Assembly (NCBI GenBank): GCA_902516465.1
Contig: CABXZD010000002.1
Location: forward strand, 62,001-126,000
DNA: 64,000 nucleotides
Direction of reading: 5' to 3'
Source: an uncultured Pelagibacteraceae bacterium
GTDB taxonomy: Bacteria; Pseudomonadota; Alphaproteobacteria; Pelagibacterales; Pelagibacteraceae
The position numbers and the translations under genes are program-made. Every line of letters starts with the position of its first letter. The first letter of the stretch is position 1. Positions 27,464-36,451 of this stretch are shown piece after piece. Under the pieces are notes generated by a model that did not search any database, was not told the DNA's origin, and worked only from the letters and a program-made list of their open reading frames with translations.

Positions 27464-28518
27464 TTTTCCCTTATTGTAAATTGTGTTCCAAACCATCTCC
27501 ATTTTCCATTTTGATTTAGAGAACAATTTATTCTTCCTCTACGAGGAATAAAAGTATTTAAAAAATTTATTTCGAGAACGTTGTCTTTGAATAATAAATT
27601 TGATTTTTTCCAGATTCCCCCATCGTTAGAGTAACAAATTATATCTTTGATGTTTTTTTGCTCATCGAAAAACTCAACAATTATTTTTGGAGGATTGGTT
27701 TCTTTAGTCAGTTTTTTTTCCTCAGGTATTAAGGAACGATATTCTAGTGGTGAATAATCTATAAGTGATTTAAACCTTTTTAAGTCACCGTATTTCTCAT
27801 TTATCGGAAATCTTGGTAACTCGTATCTATCTTTATTTAAATCTATAATTCCAGAATGTTGACCAAAAGCCAAAGTGAATTTATTAGAAATATAATCTTT
27901 CATAAATTTCGAATATTCGCCAAATGGATATGAAAATATAGATGGGACATAGCCTAGCCTTTTTTTAAAAATTTTACTAGCTATTTCGATGTCATTAATA
28001 AAATCTTTTTTTGTCATATCTATAAGATATTTATGAGTATGAGAATGGTGTCCGATAGTGCCTATTTTAGAATTTTCAATTTCTAAAATTTGACTCCATG
28101 TCATATAACCTTTTCTTCCAACAGGCTCTGTTGAAATAAATAAAATAAATGGTATATTGTTTTCTTTTAAATAAGGCCAAGCTTCCTCATAAAAAGACTG
28201 AAACCCATCATCAATTGTAATCAGTATTTTTTTTTTATTTTTAGTTATGTCAAATTCTCTTTCAAAAAGTTTCGGATTGTAAAATTCATATCCATGACTC
28301 TTTATTATTTGCATTTGTTCATCAAAAATATTCATCCTTATATTTGTCGAAGGATATTTATTTTCATTAAAACGGTGGTACATCAATGATAAAACTCCAC
28401 TATCATTTGAAAAAGATTTGCTATTCATATCTTCTGAATTACAATTGTTTAAAAAAAAAGATATTTGAAAAATGAATAAACTGATAATAGACGCAACTAA
28501 AAATGAAATTTTTTTCAT
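27460..28518 (-). CDS. Polysaccharide deacetylase (NodB-type) family protein
   Basis: A 352-residue secreted carbohydrate esterase. It has a signal peptide (MKKISFLVASIISLFIF), then the NodB domain: LSLMYHRF, KKILITIDDGFQSF (catalytic/metal Asp pair), GTIGHHSHTHKYL (metal His pair) and IFSYPFGEYSKF. Deacetylates N-acetylated glycans such as peptidoglycan or exopolysaccharide; substrate unknown. The C-terminal 90 residues form a beta-rich domain without clear identity. Its first 47 bases overlap the start of the divergent tsaB. A later Met (start at 28428) would remove the overlap but also delete the signal peptide. Confidence 0.88.
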   Translation of the reverse strand: MKKISFLVASIISLFIFQISFFLNNCNSEDMNSKSFSNDSGVLSLMYHRFNENKYPSTNIRMNIFDEQMQIIKSHGYEFYNPKLFEREFDITKNKKKILITIDDGFQSFYEEAWPYLKENNIPFILFISTEPVGRKGYMTWSQILEIENSKIGTIGHHSHTHKYLIDMTKKDFINDIEIASKIFKKRLGYVPSIFSYPFGEYSKFMKDYISNKFTLAFGQHSGIIDLNKDRYELPRFPINEKYGDLKRFKSLIDYSPLEYRSLIPEEKKLTKETNPPKIIVEFFDEQKNIKDIICYSNDGGIWKKSNLLFKDNVLEINFLNTFIPRRGRINCSLNQNGKWRWFGTQFTIREN

Positions 28519-28855
28519 GATAATTAGTAAAGATAATAATTATAGTATTAGTCATCAAAATACTAAAGTTAATTTTGATAAAATGGTTGTTCTAATAAAT
28601 GATTTTTTGAATTCAAAAAATCTCAGTATAAGTGATCTTTCTAGTATTTATGTAAATAGAGGTCCAGGTAGTTTTGCTGGTATCAGAAATTCATTTTCAA
28701 CAATTAAAGCTATACACTTAGCAATACAAATTGATTACTATTGCTATAGTTTTAAAGATTTTGGAAAAAATGAAATAAAATATGAAAATATTCCTAATCT
28801 ATGCAATAAATTTAGGGTTAAAAAAAATTTGATTAATCCTATTTATATAAGATAA
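28472..28855 (+). CDS. tsaB: tRNA threonylcarbamoyladenosine protein TsaB, short form
   Basis: TsaB partners TsaD in synthesis of t6A37 on ANN-decoding tRNAs. This frame encodes only 127 residues, against about 220-230 usually. The N-terminal ASKHA lobe is recognisable: KLIIDATKNEIFFMII (usually ILAIDTS) and VNRGPGSFAGIRNSFSTIKAI (usually GPGSFTGLR). The C-terminal half of the fold is missing, and only 8 bases separate the stop from fur, so no second half is hidden downstream. It may be a reduced but functional dimerisation partner of TsaD. rimI, normally next, is absent. It overlaps the divergent deacetylase by 47 bases. Confidence 0.85.
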   Translation: MNKLIIDATKNEIFFMIISKDNNYSISHQNTKVNFDKMVVLINDFLNSKNLSISDLSSIYVNRGPGSFAGIRNSFSTIKAIHLAIQIDYYCYSFKDFGKNEIKYENIPNLCNKFRVKKNLINPIYIR

Positions 28856-28863
28856 AATCAGTT

Positions 28864-29292
28864 ATGTCAGATACAATTGAACAAAAATGTTTAGCTAAGG
28901 GTGTCAAACTTACTGACCAAAGAAGAGTAATAGTAAAAATTCTCTCTGAGTCCAAAGAAATTTATGGAGAGTCAGATCATCCAGACGTTGATGAGCTTTA
29001 TAATAGAGTTTCTAAAATTGATCCCAAAATAAGTATAGCTACTGTTTATAGAACTGTAAAAATTCTTGAGGAGGCAGGTATTTTAGTCAAGCATGATTTT
29101 AAAGCAGGTAAAGCAAGATATGAACAAATTCAAGAAAGTCACCACGATCATTTAATTGATGTTAAAACGGGTGAGATAATTGAATTTGTAGATGAAGATA
29201 TTGAGTTGCTTCAAAAGAAAGTTGCAGAAAAATATGGATACACCCTCGTGGATCACAAATTGGAATTATATGGGGTCAAGAAAAAACCCTAA
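28864..29292 (+). CDS. fur: Fur/Mur-family metal-responsive repressor
   Basis: A 142-residue ferric-uptake-regulator family protein. The winged helix includes KLTDQRRVIVKIL and IATVYRTVKILEEAG; the metal site includes ESHHDHLIDVKTGEIIEF (HHDH motif). The order tsaB-(rimI)-fur-miaB is the alphaproteobacterial location of Fur, which responds to manganese (Mur) in rhizobia and to iron elsewhere. Which metal is sensed here cannot be read from sequence. A second family member, Irr, lies at 44227. Confidence 0.95.
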   Translation: MSDTIEQKCLAKGVKLTDQRRVIVKILSESKEIYGESDHPDVDELYNRVSKIDPKISIATVYRTVKILEEAGILVKHDFKAGKARYEQIQESHHDHLIDVKTGEIIEFVDEDIELLQKKVAEKYGYTLVDHKLELYGVKKKP

Positions 29293-29296
29293 AAAT

Positions 29297-30625
29297 ATGT
29301 ATCAAAAAATATTTATTAAAACCTTCGGTTGCCAAATGAATGAGTATGATTCGAACAGGATTTTTGATTCTGTTAAAAAAATTGGTTTTGAGAAAATAGA
29401 TAATTGTGATGATGCGGATTGTTATTTATTGAATACTTGTCATATAAGAGATAAAGCTAAAGAAAAAGTTTATCATGAAATTGGTAGAGTTAAAAAAATT
29501 TTTAGATTTAAAAAAAAACCATTAGTAATTATTACAGGATGTGTTGCTCAAGCTGAAAATCAAGAAATGTTAAAGAGAGAACCCTATATAGATTTAATTG
29601 TAGGTCCTCAATCTTACCATAAAATTAATGATTTGATTACGAACTATTTTAAAAAAAAGAAAAAAATAGAAGAAACAAATTTTGACCCAATTTCTAAATT
29701 TGACTATTTAAGTAAAATTAGAAATGACTCTGGTAAAGTTTCATCTTTTTTAACTATTCAAGAAGGTTGTGATAAATTCTGTCATTTTTGTGTGGTTCCA
29801 TATACAAGAGGTCCAGAGTGCTCGAGACCCTTTAATCAAGTTTTAGATGAAGCAAAATATTTAGTTGATAATGGTGCTAAAGAAATAACTTTACTTGGTC
29901 AGAATGTTAACGCTTATAATAATTCAGGATACAGATTATCAAATTTGATATTAGAAATTGAAAAGCTATCTGGATTAGAGAGAGTTAGATATACAACATC
30001 TCATCCTAAGGATATGACAGAAGATTTGATTGAAGTTTATATGTTTACAAAAAAACTTATGCCACTAGTTCACTTACCTGTTCAAAGTGGATCTGATAAG
30101 ATTTTAAAGCTAATGAATAGAAAACATTCTATTAAAGAATATTTAGAGACGTTTGATAGACTTAAAAAGATAAATTCAAATATTGAGTTCTCTAGCGACT
30201 TTATTATTGGTTATCCTGGTGAGCAAAAGCAAGATTTTAATGATACGTTAGATTTAATAAAAAAAGTTAAATTTATAAACTCGTATTCTTTCATCTTTAG
30301 TCCAAGGCCTGGTACAATTGCTGCAGATTTGGAGTTAATAGACAAAAAAATTTCAATGGAAAGATTACAGGAAGTTCAAAATCTGTTATTTGAAAATCAA
30401 ATTGCCGTGAATAAATCATTAGAAAATAAAACTTTAAATGTTTTAGCTGAAAATTTAAGTGAAGATAAAACTCAGATTTTTGGACGTTCTGAATATATGA
30501 CATCAGTTATATTTAATGGTAAAAAAAGTGATATTGGAAAAATAGTTTCTGTTAAAATTAAGCGAAGTAATAGAAGTACTTTATTTGGAGAAAAAATTGA
30601 TAACTTTAATCAGAAGGTAGCATAA
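29297..30625 (+). CDS. miaB: tRNA-2-methylthio-N6-dimethylallyladenosine synthase MiaB
   Basis: A radical-SAM methylthiotransferase that modifies A37 of tRNAs. I chose ATG 29297 (442 residues): MYQKIFIKTFGCQMNEYDS is the normal start, although the frame is open back into fur. UPF0004 domain Cys residues are present (FGCQMN, LNTCHIRDKA, TGCVAQ); the radical-SAM triad is EGCDKFCHFCVVPYTRG; a C-terminal TRAM domain follows. It is 4 bases after fur and heads miaB-phoH-ybeY-lnt. Confidence 0.98.
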   Translation: MYQKIFIKTFGCQMNEYDSNRIFDSVKKIGFEKIDNCDDADCYLLNTCHIRDKAKEKVYHEIGRVKKIFRFKKKPLVIITGCVAQAENQEMLKREPYIDLIVGPQSYHKINDLITNYFKKKKKIEETNFDPISKFDYLSKIRNDSGKVSSFLTIQEGCDKFCHFCVVPYTRGPECSRPFNQVLDEAKYLVDNGAKEITLLGQNVNAYNNSGYRLSNLILEIEKLSGLERVRYTTSHPKDMTEDLIEVYMFTKKLMPLVHLPVQSGSDKILKLMNRKHSIKEYLETFDRLKKINSNIEFSSDFIIGYPGEQKQDFNDTLDLIKKVKFINSYSFIFSPRPGTIAADLELIDKKISMERLQEVQNLLFENQIAVNKSLENKTLNVLAENLSEDKTQIFGRSEYMTSVIFNGKKSDIGKIVSVKIKRSNRSTLFGEKIDNFNQKVA

Positions 30626-30628
30626 TAA

Positions 30629-31624
30629 TTGAGTGGATTAATAAAAAAAAACCATGATACTTCACTAAAGTTTGTGTATTCGGATAATAATTCTTTAAGT
30701 GTTATTTTTCACGATAATGATTTATTGATGGGAGTGGTTGGGGAGTTTAATAAAAACCTCAAAGAGTTAGAAAAAATTACCAAGTCGAGTTTGTATTCTA
30801 GAGGAAACTCAATATTGATTAAATCTGATGCAAAAACAAACGAGATTGTTAAGAACGCGATTCAATTTTTAGCTAATCAATTTATAAATAATGGTAGTTT
30901 AGAAAATAAGGATATAGTTTCATCAGTAGATAATTTTATGATTAATGAAAAAGTTAAAAGTAATAATATAACTGATATTATAAAAACTCCAAAAAAATCA
31001 ATTATTCCACGGTCTGAAAAACAAAAAGATTACGTCAGAGCTTTGAGACAGAGTGATATCATTATTTCAGCAGGTCCAGCTGGAACTGGTAAAACTTTTT
31101 TAGCTGTAGCTGTTGGTCTTACGATGCTGCTAGAAAAAAAAATTGAAAGAATAATCTTATCAAGACCAGCAGTAGAAGCTGGTGAACGCTTAGGTTTTTT
31201 ACCTGGAGATATGAAAGAGAAAGTTGATCCTTATTTAAGACCTTTGTATGATTCTTTATATGACCTCTTTGATTTCGAAAAGATACAAAGAATGATCGAA
31301 ATAGGTGACATTGAAATCGCTCCATTAGCATTTATGAGAGGAAGAACATTAAAGAATTCTTTTGCAATTTTAGATGAAGCCCAAAATGCAACTGATACCC
31401 AAATAAAGATGTTTCTTACCCGTATTGGTGAAAATTCGAAAATTGTCGTTAATGGAGATCCATCTCAGATAGACTTACCTAATAATAATTTGTCAGGCTT
31501 AGTAAGATCAAAACAATTATTAGGACATCTAAATGAGATTGCAGTTGTTGATTTTGATCATTCAGATGTGGTCAGACACCCGCTTGTATCAAAAATCGTA
31601 AAAGCTTATTCTAATAATGATTAA
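30629..31624 (+). CDS. phoH: PhoH-like ATPase (YbeZ)
   Basis: A 331-residue PhoH-family ATPase that works with the endoribonuclease YbeY in rRNA maturation and RNA quality control. Start is TTG at 30629, 3 bases after the miaB stop. The Walker A motif is ISAGPAGTGKTFLAVAVG near residue 155, followed by RPAVEAGERLGFLPGD and Walker B FAILDEAQNAT near 250. A KH-like N-terminal segment precedes it. It overlaps ybeY by 8 bases, consistent with a shared role. Confidence 0.95.
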   Translation: MSGLIKKNHDTSLKFVYSDNNSLSVIFHDNDLLMGVVGEFNKNLKELEKITKSSLYSRGNSILIKSDAKTNEIVKNAIQFLANQFINNGSLENKDIVSSVDNFMINEKVKSNNITDIIKTPKKSIIPRSEKQKDYVRALRQSDIIISAGPAGTGKTFLAVAVGLTMLLEKKIERIILSRPAVEAGERLGFLPGDMKEKVDPYLRPLYDSLYDLFDFEKIQRMIEIGDIEIAPLAFMRGRTLKNSFAILDEAQNATDTQIKMFLTRIGENSKIVVNGDPSQIDLPNNNLSGLVRSKQLLGHLNEIAVVDFDHSDVVRHPLVSKIVKAYSNND

Positions 31625-32078
31625 TGTTGATGTCTTCTCAGACGAGAAGGGTTGGTCTACAAAATTAAAAAACAAACAAATTTTTTTTGATGAAGTTTGT
31701 AAGGGATTTCCTAAAAGATATCAATTTTCAAAGAAAAAAATTAGCTTTTCCCTTCTATTATCAAATAATAAGAAAATTAAAAAACTTAATAATAATTTTA
31801 GAAATAAAAATAAACCCACCGATATTTTATCTTTCCCTTTTGTAAAGAAAATTAAAATAAAAGAAAAAACTTATATAGGAGATATTGTTATAAGCTATGA
31901 TTTTATAAATAAGCCAAAAAAACAAAAAATAAAAATTTTTAAAGAAAAATTAGTTAAGATATTCATTCACGGCTTTCTTCATTTACTAAATTTCGATCAC
32001 AAAAAAAATACAGATTACAAAAAAATGTTAAAAGAAGAAAAACTAATTTTTAAATCAGTTATTTCAAAGATCAATTAA
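31617..32078 (+). CDS. ybeY: Endoribonuclease YbeY
   Basis: A single-strand endoribonuclease for 16S rRNA 3'-end maturation and ribosome quality control. The product has 153 residues. Family features are FRNKNKPTDILSFPF, GDIVISYDF and the zinc-binding HGFLHLLNFDHKK near residue 118 (three His ligands). In other proteobacteria a CorC/YbeX gene follows before lnt; here lnt follows after 1 base. Confidence 0.95.
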   Translation: MINVDVFSDEKGWSTKLKNKQIFFDEVCKGFPKRYQFSKKKISFSLLLSNNKKIKKLNNNFRNKNKPTDILSFPFVKKIKIKEKTYIGDIVISYDFINKPKKQKIKIFKEKLVKIFIHGFLHLLNFDHKKNTDYKKMLKEEKLIFKSVISKIN

Positions 32079-32079
32079 A

Positions 32080-33633
32080 TTGAAAAAAAAATTTTACATT
32101 GAGGCATTATTCTTAATTACTTTAGGAATGATTACTTCCTTAAGTTTACCTCCCTTAAATTATTTTGTACTAAATTTTTTTACTTTTACTTTATTTTTTT
32201 TATTTTTAATTAAAAAATCTGAGCAGCACAAAAATTTATTTATTTTTTTTCTATATGGGTGGTTATTTGGTTTTGGTTATTTTGTAACAAATTTATACTG
32301 GATATCAATCTCCCTGACATTCGATCAAAATTTCAAATTTTTGATACCCTTAACAGTATTTTTAATCCCCAGTTTTTTAGGAATATTTTATGGATTAGTT
32401 TCATTTTTCTTTAGGATACTTGAACCAAGATCTAAAGTGGTTTCATTTTTAATTTTTTCATTAATTTTTGGAGTTTTAGAATTTGTAAGAGGTTCGATAC
32501 TGACAGGTTTTCCATGGAACCTAATTGCTTATAGTTTTTCAAATTTTTTGGAAATTTTAAGTATAACTTCAATACTTGGCACTTATGGGTTTAACCTTTT
32601 TTGCATAACTTTATTCACTATGCCAGCAATTTTCTTTATATCTTATAAAAATAAAAAAAATTTTAGTATTGGAATTTTAGTTTTAACATCAGCTCTTTCA
32701 TTCTACATCTATGGTATATTATATAAAGAAAAATTTGATAAAATAGCATTGGAGACAAAAGATTTTAAAATAAGAGCAATAGGATCTAATATTAGTCTAG
32801 ACAGATTCTATTTAGATATAGACCCTACTTCTGTAATTAAGGAATTGGTAGATTTGAGTAATCCAAATAATAATGAAAAAATAATTTTTGTTTGGCCAGA
32901 AGGAGTTATTCCAAAAATTTCTCAAGAAGAATTAATTAATTATAGTCCGTTATTTCAAAATAGATTTAATAAAAATCATTTGCTTATAATTGGAACAAAT
33001 AATTATTATGACACCAATGGATCAAAAAAATATTTCAACACATTTTCAGTTTATGACAATAAATTAAGAATACTTAACTCTTATGATAAAATTAACTTAG
33101 TACCGTTTGGAGAATTCTTACCACTTGAAAATTTACTAAGAAAGTTCGGTTTAAAATCACTAACTAATAATTATCACTCTTTCTCAAAAGGGTCCCAAAG
33201 AAATATAATTGAAATTAACAAAGATAATTTTTCTTTAAAAATTCTACCACTCATATGTTATGAAATAATATACTCTGGTAAACTATTTAGTAAACCTGAC
33301 TTTGATTTAATTATTAATCTTTCCGAAGATGGTTGGTTTGGTAAATCTATTGGACCCAAGCAACATTTTGTTCATAGCATTTTCAGGGCCATAGAAAGTG
33401 GAAAATATATAGTTCGTTCATCAAATAATGGGGTCGCAGGAATAATAAATCCTCTAGGTTCTATAGAGCAAAAAGTAAATTTTGGGGAGTCAGGATATAT
33501 AGATTTAAAAGCAATGAGAAAAATACAACCAACGATATTTTCTTTATACGGAAATAAAATTTTTTTATTAGTAATTTTACTGTATATTGTTATGATATTT
33601 TTATTTAATAAAATTAATCATGAGCAATCTTAA
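32080..33633 (+). CDS. lnt: Apolipoprotein N-acyltransferase
   Basis: Adds the third acyl chain to the N-terminal Cys of lipoproteins at the inner membrane. The product has 517 residues and a TTG start. About six N-terminal membrane helices precede a nitrilase-like periplasmic domain with catalytic Glu (FVWPEGVIP), Lys ([16 protein letters not shown]) and Cys ([12 protein letters not shown]). A final membrane helix closes the protein. It supports maturation of the several lipoproteins in this window (LptE, LptM, BON protein, DUF3576). It overlaps metK by 14 bases. Confidence 0.96.
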   Translation: MKKKFYIEALFLITLGMITSLSLPPLNYFVLNFFTFTLFFLFLIKKSEQHKNLFIFFLYGWLFGFGYFVTNLYWISISLTFDQNFKFLIPLTVFLIPSFLGIFYGLVSFFFRILEPRSKVVSFLIFSLIFGVLEFVRGSILTGFPWNLIAYSFSNFLEILSITSILGTYGFNLFCITLFTMPAIFFISYKNKKNFSIGILVLTSALSFYIYGILYKEKFDKIALETKDFKIRAIGSNISLDRFYLDIDPTSVIKELVDLSNPNNNEKIIFVWPEGVIPKISQEELINYSPLFQNRFNKNHLLIIGTNNYYDTNGSKKYFNTFSVYDNKLRILNSYDKINLVPFGEFLPLENLLRKFGLKSLTNNYHSFSKGSQRNIIEINKDNFSLKILPLICYEIIYSGKLFSKPDFDLIINLSEDGWFGKSIGPKQHFVHSIFRAIESGKYIVRSSNNGVAGIINPLGSIEQKVNFGESGYIDLKAMRKIQPTIFSLYGNKIFLLVILLYIVMIFLFNKINHEQS

Positions 33634-34789
33634 AAATTATATCTTTACTAGCGAGTCAGTTTCTGAAGGGCATCCTGATAAAGTATGCGACAGAATTTCA
33701 GATATGGTTGTTGATACATACTTAGGTAAGGAGCCACAAGCAAGGGTAGCTTGTGAGACTCTAACAACTACAAATAAAGTAGTATTAGCTGGGGAAACAA
33801 GAGGACCTGATATTAATAAAGACGAATTAATTTCTAAAGTTAGGGATTGTATTAAAGATATTGGCTATGATCAAGACGGTTTTACTTGGAGAGATGTAAC
33901 TAAAATTGAAAGTCATTTACATTCGCAATCAGCTGATATTGCAATGGGAGTAGATTCGTCGGGTAATAAAGATGAGGGTGCTGGAGACCAAGGTATAATG
34001 TTTGGTTATGCCTGTAAAGAAACAGAAGCTTTAATGCCGGCTCCGATTCATTATTCTCATAAAATTCTCAGGTTAATGGCTCAAGATAGAAAGTCTGGAA
34101 ATCTTAATGGAGTAGAACCAGATTCAAAAAGTCAGATTACTATTGAATATAAAGACGGTAAACCATCAGCTGTTAAATCAGTGGTAATTTCTACACAACA
34201 TTCTAAAGATATCAATTTAGCAAAAGTAAAAGAGCTTTGTATGCCATATATTGAAAAATCTATTCCAAAAAATTTATTAGGAAATTTGGATGAAAATGAA
34301 ATTTATATAAATCCTACTGGAAATTTTGTAATTGGCGGTCCAGATGGAGACAGCGGTTTGACAGGTAGAAAAATTATTGTTGACACATATGGAGGTGCAG
34401 CACCTCATGGTGGAGGAGCTTTTTCAGGAAAAGATCCAACAAAAGTGGATAGATCAGCAGCATATGCTTCTAGATATGTTGCAAAAAATGTTGTTGCTTC
34501 GGGAATTGCCGACAAATGTTTAATTCAATTAGCTTATGCTATAGGTGTTTCTAAACCATTATCAATATATGTAGATTTGTTTGCTAATGATGAGGAGAAA
34601 AATAGACACGTTGAGAAGTTGATAAATGAAAATTTTGATTTAAGTCCTAGAGGTATTAGAGAAATGTTAGGTTTAAACAAAGCAATATACCAAAAAACAG
34701 CAGCTTACGGCCATTTTGGAAGAGAACCAGAGTCTGATGGTTCATTTTCATGGGAAAAAACAGATAAATCCTCAGTTTTTTCCAAATAG
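33620..34789 (+). CDS. metK: S-adenosylmethionine synthetase
   Basis: Makes S-adenosylmethionine from methionine and ATP. The product has 389 residues, normal length. Motifs: [20 protein letters not shown] at the start, [38 protein letters not shown] with the P-loop-like segment and metal ligands. It begins inside the 3' end of lnt, leaving no room for a SAM riboswitch of its own. It is the last gene of the tsaB-to-metK run. Confidence 0.98.
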   Translation: MSNLKNYIFTSESVSEGHPDKVCDRISDMVVDTYLGKEPQARVACETLTTTNKVVLAGETRGPDINKDELISKVRDCIKDIGYDQDGFTWRDVTKIESHLHSQSADIAMGVDSSGNKDEGAGDQGIMFGYACKETEALMPAPIHYSHKILRLMAQDRKSGNLNGVEPDSKSQITIEYKDGKPSAVKSVVISTQHSKDINLAKVKELCMPYIEKSIPKNLLGNLDENEIYINPTGNFVIGGPDGDSGLTGRKIIVDTYGGAAPHGGGAFSGKDPTKVDRSAAYASRYVAKNVVASGIADKCLIQLAYAIGVSKPLSIYVDLFANDEEKNRHVEKLINENFDLSPRGIREMLGLNKAIYQKTAAYGHFGREPESDGSFSWEKTDKSSVFSK

Positions 34790-34795
34790 TTTCTA

Positions 34796-34823
34796 TTGAA
34801 TAATCAAAAAACTTTAATATATT
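34796..34823 (+). promoter_or_regulatory. Candidate promoter for nusA operon
   Basis: TTGAAT (34796-34801), a 16-base spacer and TATATT (34818-34823), lying between metK and the terminator hairpin before nusA. A promoter is expected here because the hairpin at 34846-34872 would stop read-through from metK. Both hexamers are one or two changes from sigma70 consensus, but such matches are common in AT-rich DNA. Confidence 0.35.
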
Positions 34824-34845
34824 TCAGCTACATTGCTGAATTATC

Positions 34846-34872
34846 AAAATGGGCTCTGGCCCATTTTTTTTT
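34846..34872 (+). terminator. Intrinsic terminator or attenuator between metK and nusA
   Basis: A 9-base-pair stem, AAAATGGGC / GCCCATTTT, with a TCTG loop and a run of nine T. A smaller hairpin (TTCAGC / GCTGAA, 34823-34840) precedes it. It ends metK transcription and, since the candidate nusA promoter lies upstream, may also act as an attenuator in the nusA leader. The nusA SD (GGAG, 34873-34876) follows the T-run directly. Confidence 0.85.
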
Positions 34873-34887
34873 GGAGTAAATAAAATT

Positions 34888-36441
34888 ATGTTAAATAAAA
34901 GAGCTGACAAACTTGAATTGTTACGTATAGCTGAAGCTGTTGCTTTAGAAAAATCAATAGATAAAGAATTAATAATAAGTTCTATGGAAACTGGTATAGC
35001 AAAAGCTGCTAAATCAAAATTTGGTCAAGATAATGAAATTAAAGTTATAATAAATAGAGAAAATGGTGATATAGGGATTTTCAGGAAACTTACGATAGTT
35101 GATAATCCAGAAAATGCTAATACAGAAATTAGACTAAAAGATGCTTTAAGTTTAAATGAGTTAAATAAAGATAAAAATATTGGAGATGAAGTGTTACAAC
35201 CTCTGCCCTCATTCGATTTTGGAAGAATTGCTGCACAAACAGCAAAACAGGTTATAAGCTTTAATGTTAGAGAGGCTGAACGAGAGAGACAGTTCAATGA
35301 TTTTATTGATAAAAAAGATACAATATTAAGTGGGATAGTAAAAAGACTAGAATTTGGAAATGTGATCGTTGATTTAGGAAGAACCGAAGCAATTATACAA
35401 AAAAATGAACTTATACCTCGTGAAAATATTAAAGCTGGAGACAGGATTAAGGCTTATTGTAGTGATGTGAGAAGGGAACCTAGAGGTCAACAAATTTTTT
35501 TATCAAGAGCTCACCCAAAGTTTATGGAAAAGTTGTTCGTCCAAGAAGTTCCAGAAATTTATGATGGGTTGATTGAAATAAAATCATCTTCGAGAGATCC
35601 TGGAAGTAGAGCTAAGATTTGTGTTAAAGCAGTAGATACTTCACTTGATCCAGTAGGCGCATGTGTTGGAATGAGAGGCTCGAGAGTTCAAGCAGTAGTG
35701 AATGAATTACAGGGAGAAAAAATTGATATAGTAAATTGGTCTGAAGACCCAGCAATATTAGTGTCAAACGCACTTTCCCCAGCAGAAGTGCAAAGAGTTA
35801 ATGTTGATGGGGAAAGAAAAAAACTAGACGTTATATTGACAGAAGAAAATCTTAGTAAAGCAATTGGAAGAAGAGGTCAAAACGTTAGACTTGCCACAAA
35901 GTTGTTAAACTATGAAATAAATATTATGACTGATCAAGAAGATTCAGAGAGACGACAATTAGAATTTAAAGAGAAAACAGATAACTTGGTTAGAAATTTA
36001 GAACTAGACGAAACTCTTGGACAACTTTTAGTAGCAGAGAGTTTTTCAACTATTGATGACATAAAAGACAGTTCACCAGAAATTCTCTCAAAAATTGAGG
36101 GTATAGAAGAAGATACGGCTAAAGCATTGATTGAAAGAGCAAAAGAATTTCATTTAAAAGATCAAGAAGATATTTCTCAAAGGATTAGGGACTTAGGCTT
36201 AGAGGATGGACTAATAAATCTTAAGGGCCTGACACATGGAATGTTAGTAACACTTGGAGAACAAAAAATATTAAGCTTAGTTGATTTTGCAGACTTAGCT
36301 TCAGATGAATTAACAGGTGGATATGATTTAGTTAAAGGAGAGAAAGTGAAGATTCAAGGTTATTTAGAGGATTTTGCTTTATCAAAGACTGAAGCAGACG
36401 ATTTAATTATGTCAGCGAGAAAAATTGTTTATAAAGATTGA
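34888..36441 (+). CDS. nusA: Transcription termination/antitermination factor NusA
   Basis: Binds RNA polymerase and controls pausing, termination and antitermination. The product has 517 residues from ATG 34888; an in-frame ATG at 34849 lies inside the terminator stem and would add an unnatural Gly/Phe leader, so I rejected it. Domains: N-terminal polymerase-binding domain, S1 (SGIVKRLEFGNVIVDLG), KH1/KH2 (VGACVGMRGSRVQAVVNEL and SKAIGRRGQNVRLATKLL) and two acidic C-terminal repeats with DELTGGYDLVKGEKV. The usual upstream rimP and downstream ylxR are absent. Confidence 0.97.
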   Translation: MLNKRADKLELLRIAEAVALEKSIDKELIISSMETGIAKAAKSKFGQDNEIKVIINRENGDIGIFRKLTIVDNPENANTEIRLKDALSLNELNKDKNIGDEVLQPLPSFDFGRIAAQTAKQVISFNVREAERERQFNDFIDKKDTILSGIVKRLEFGNVIVDLGRTEAIIQKNELIPRENIKAGDRIKAYCSDVRREPRGQQIFLSRAHPKFMEKLFVQEVPEIYDGLIEIKSSSRDPGSRAKICVKAVDTSLDPVGACVGMRGSRVQAVVNELQGEKIDIVNWSEDPAILVSNALSPAEVQRVNVDGERKKLDVILTEENLSKAIGRRGQNVRLATKLLNYEINIMTDQEDSERRQLEFKEKTDNLVRNLELDETLGQLLVAESFSTIDDIKDSSPEILSKIEGIEEDTAKALIERAKEFHLKDQEDISQRIRDLGLEDGLINLKGLTHGMLVTLGEQKILSLVDFADLASDELTGGYDLVKGEKVKIQGYLEDFALSKTEADDLIMSARKIVYKD

Positions 36442-36451
36442 GGTATGAGAA

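Noticed and set aside
28472-28863. Frameshifted full-length tsaB
   Set aside because: Only eight bases separate the stop from fur, so there is no remnant of a C-terminal half in any frame; the short form looks genuine.
33600-33620. SAM riboswitch upstream of metK
   Set aside because: metK starts inside lnt, leaving no space for a structured leader.
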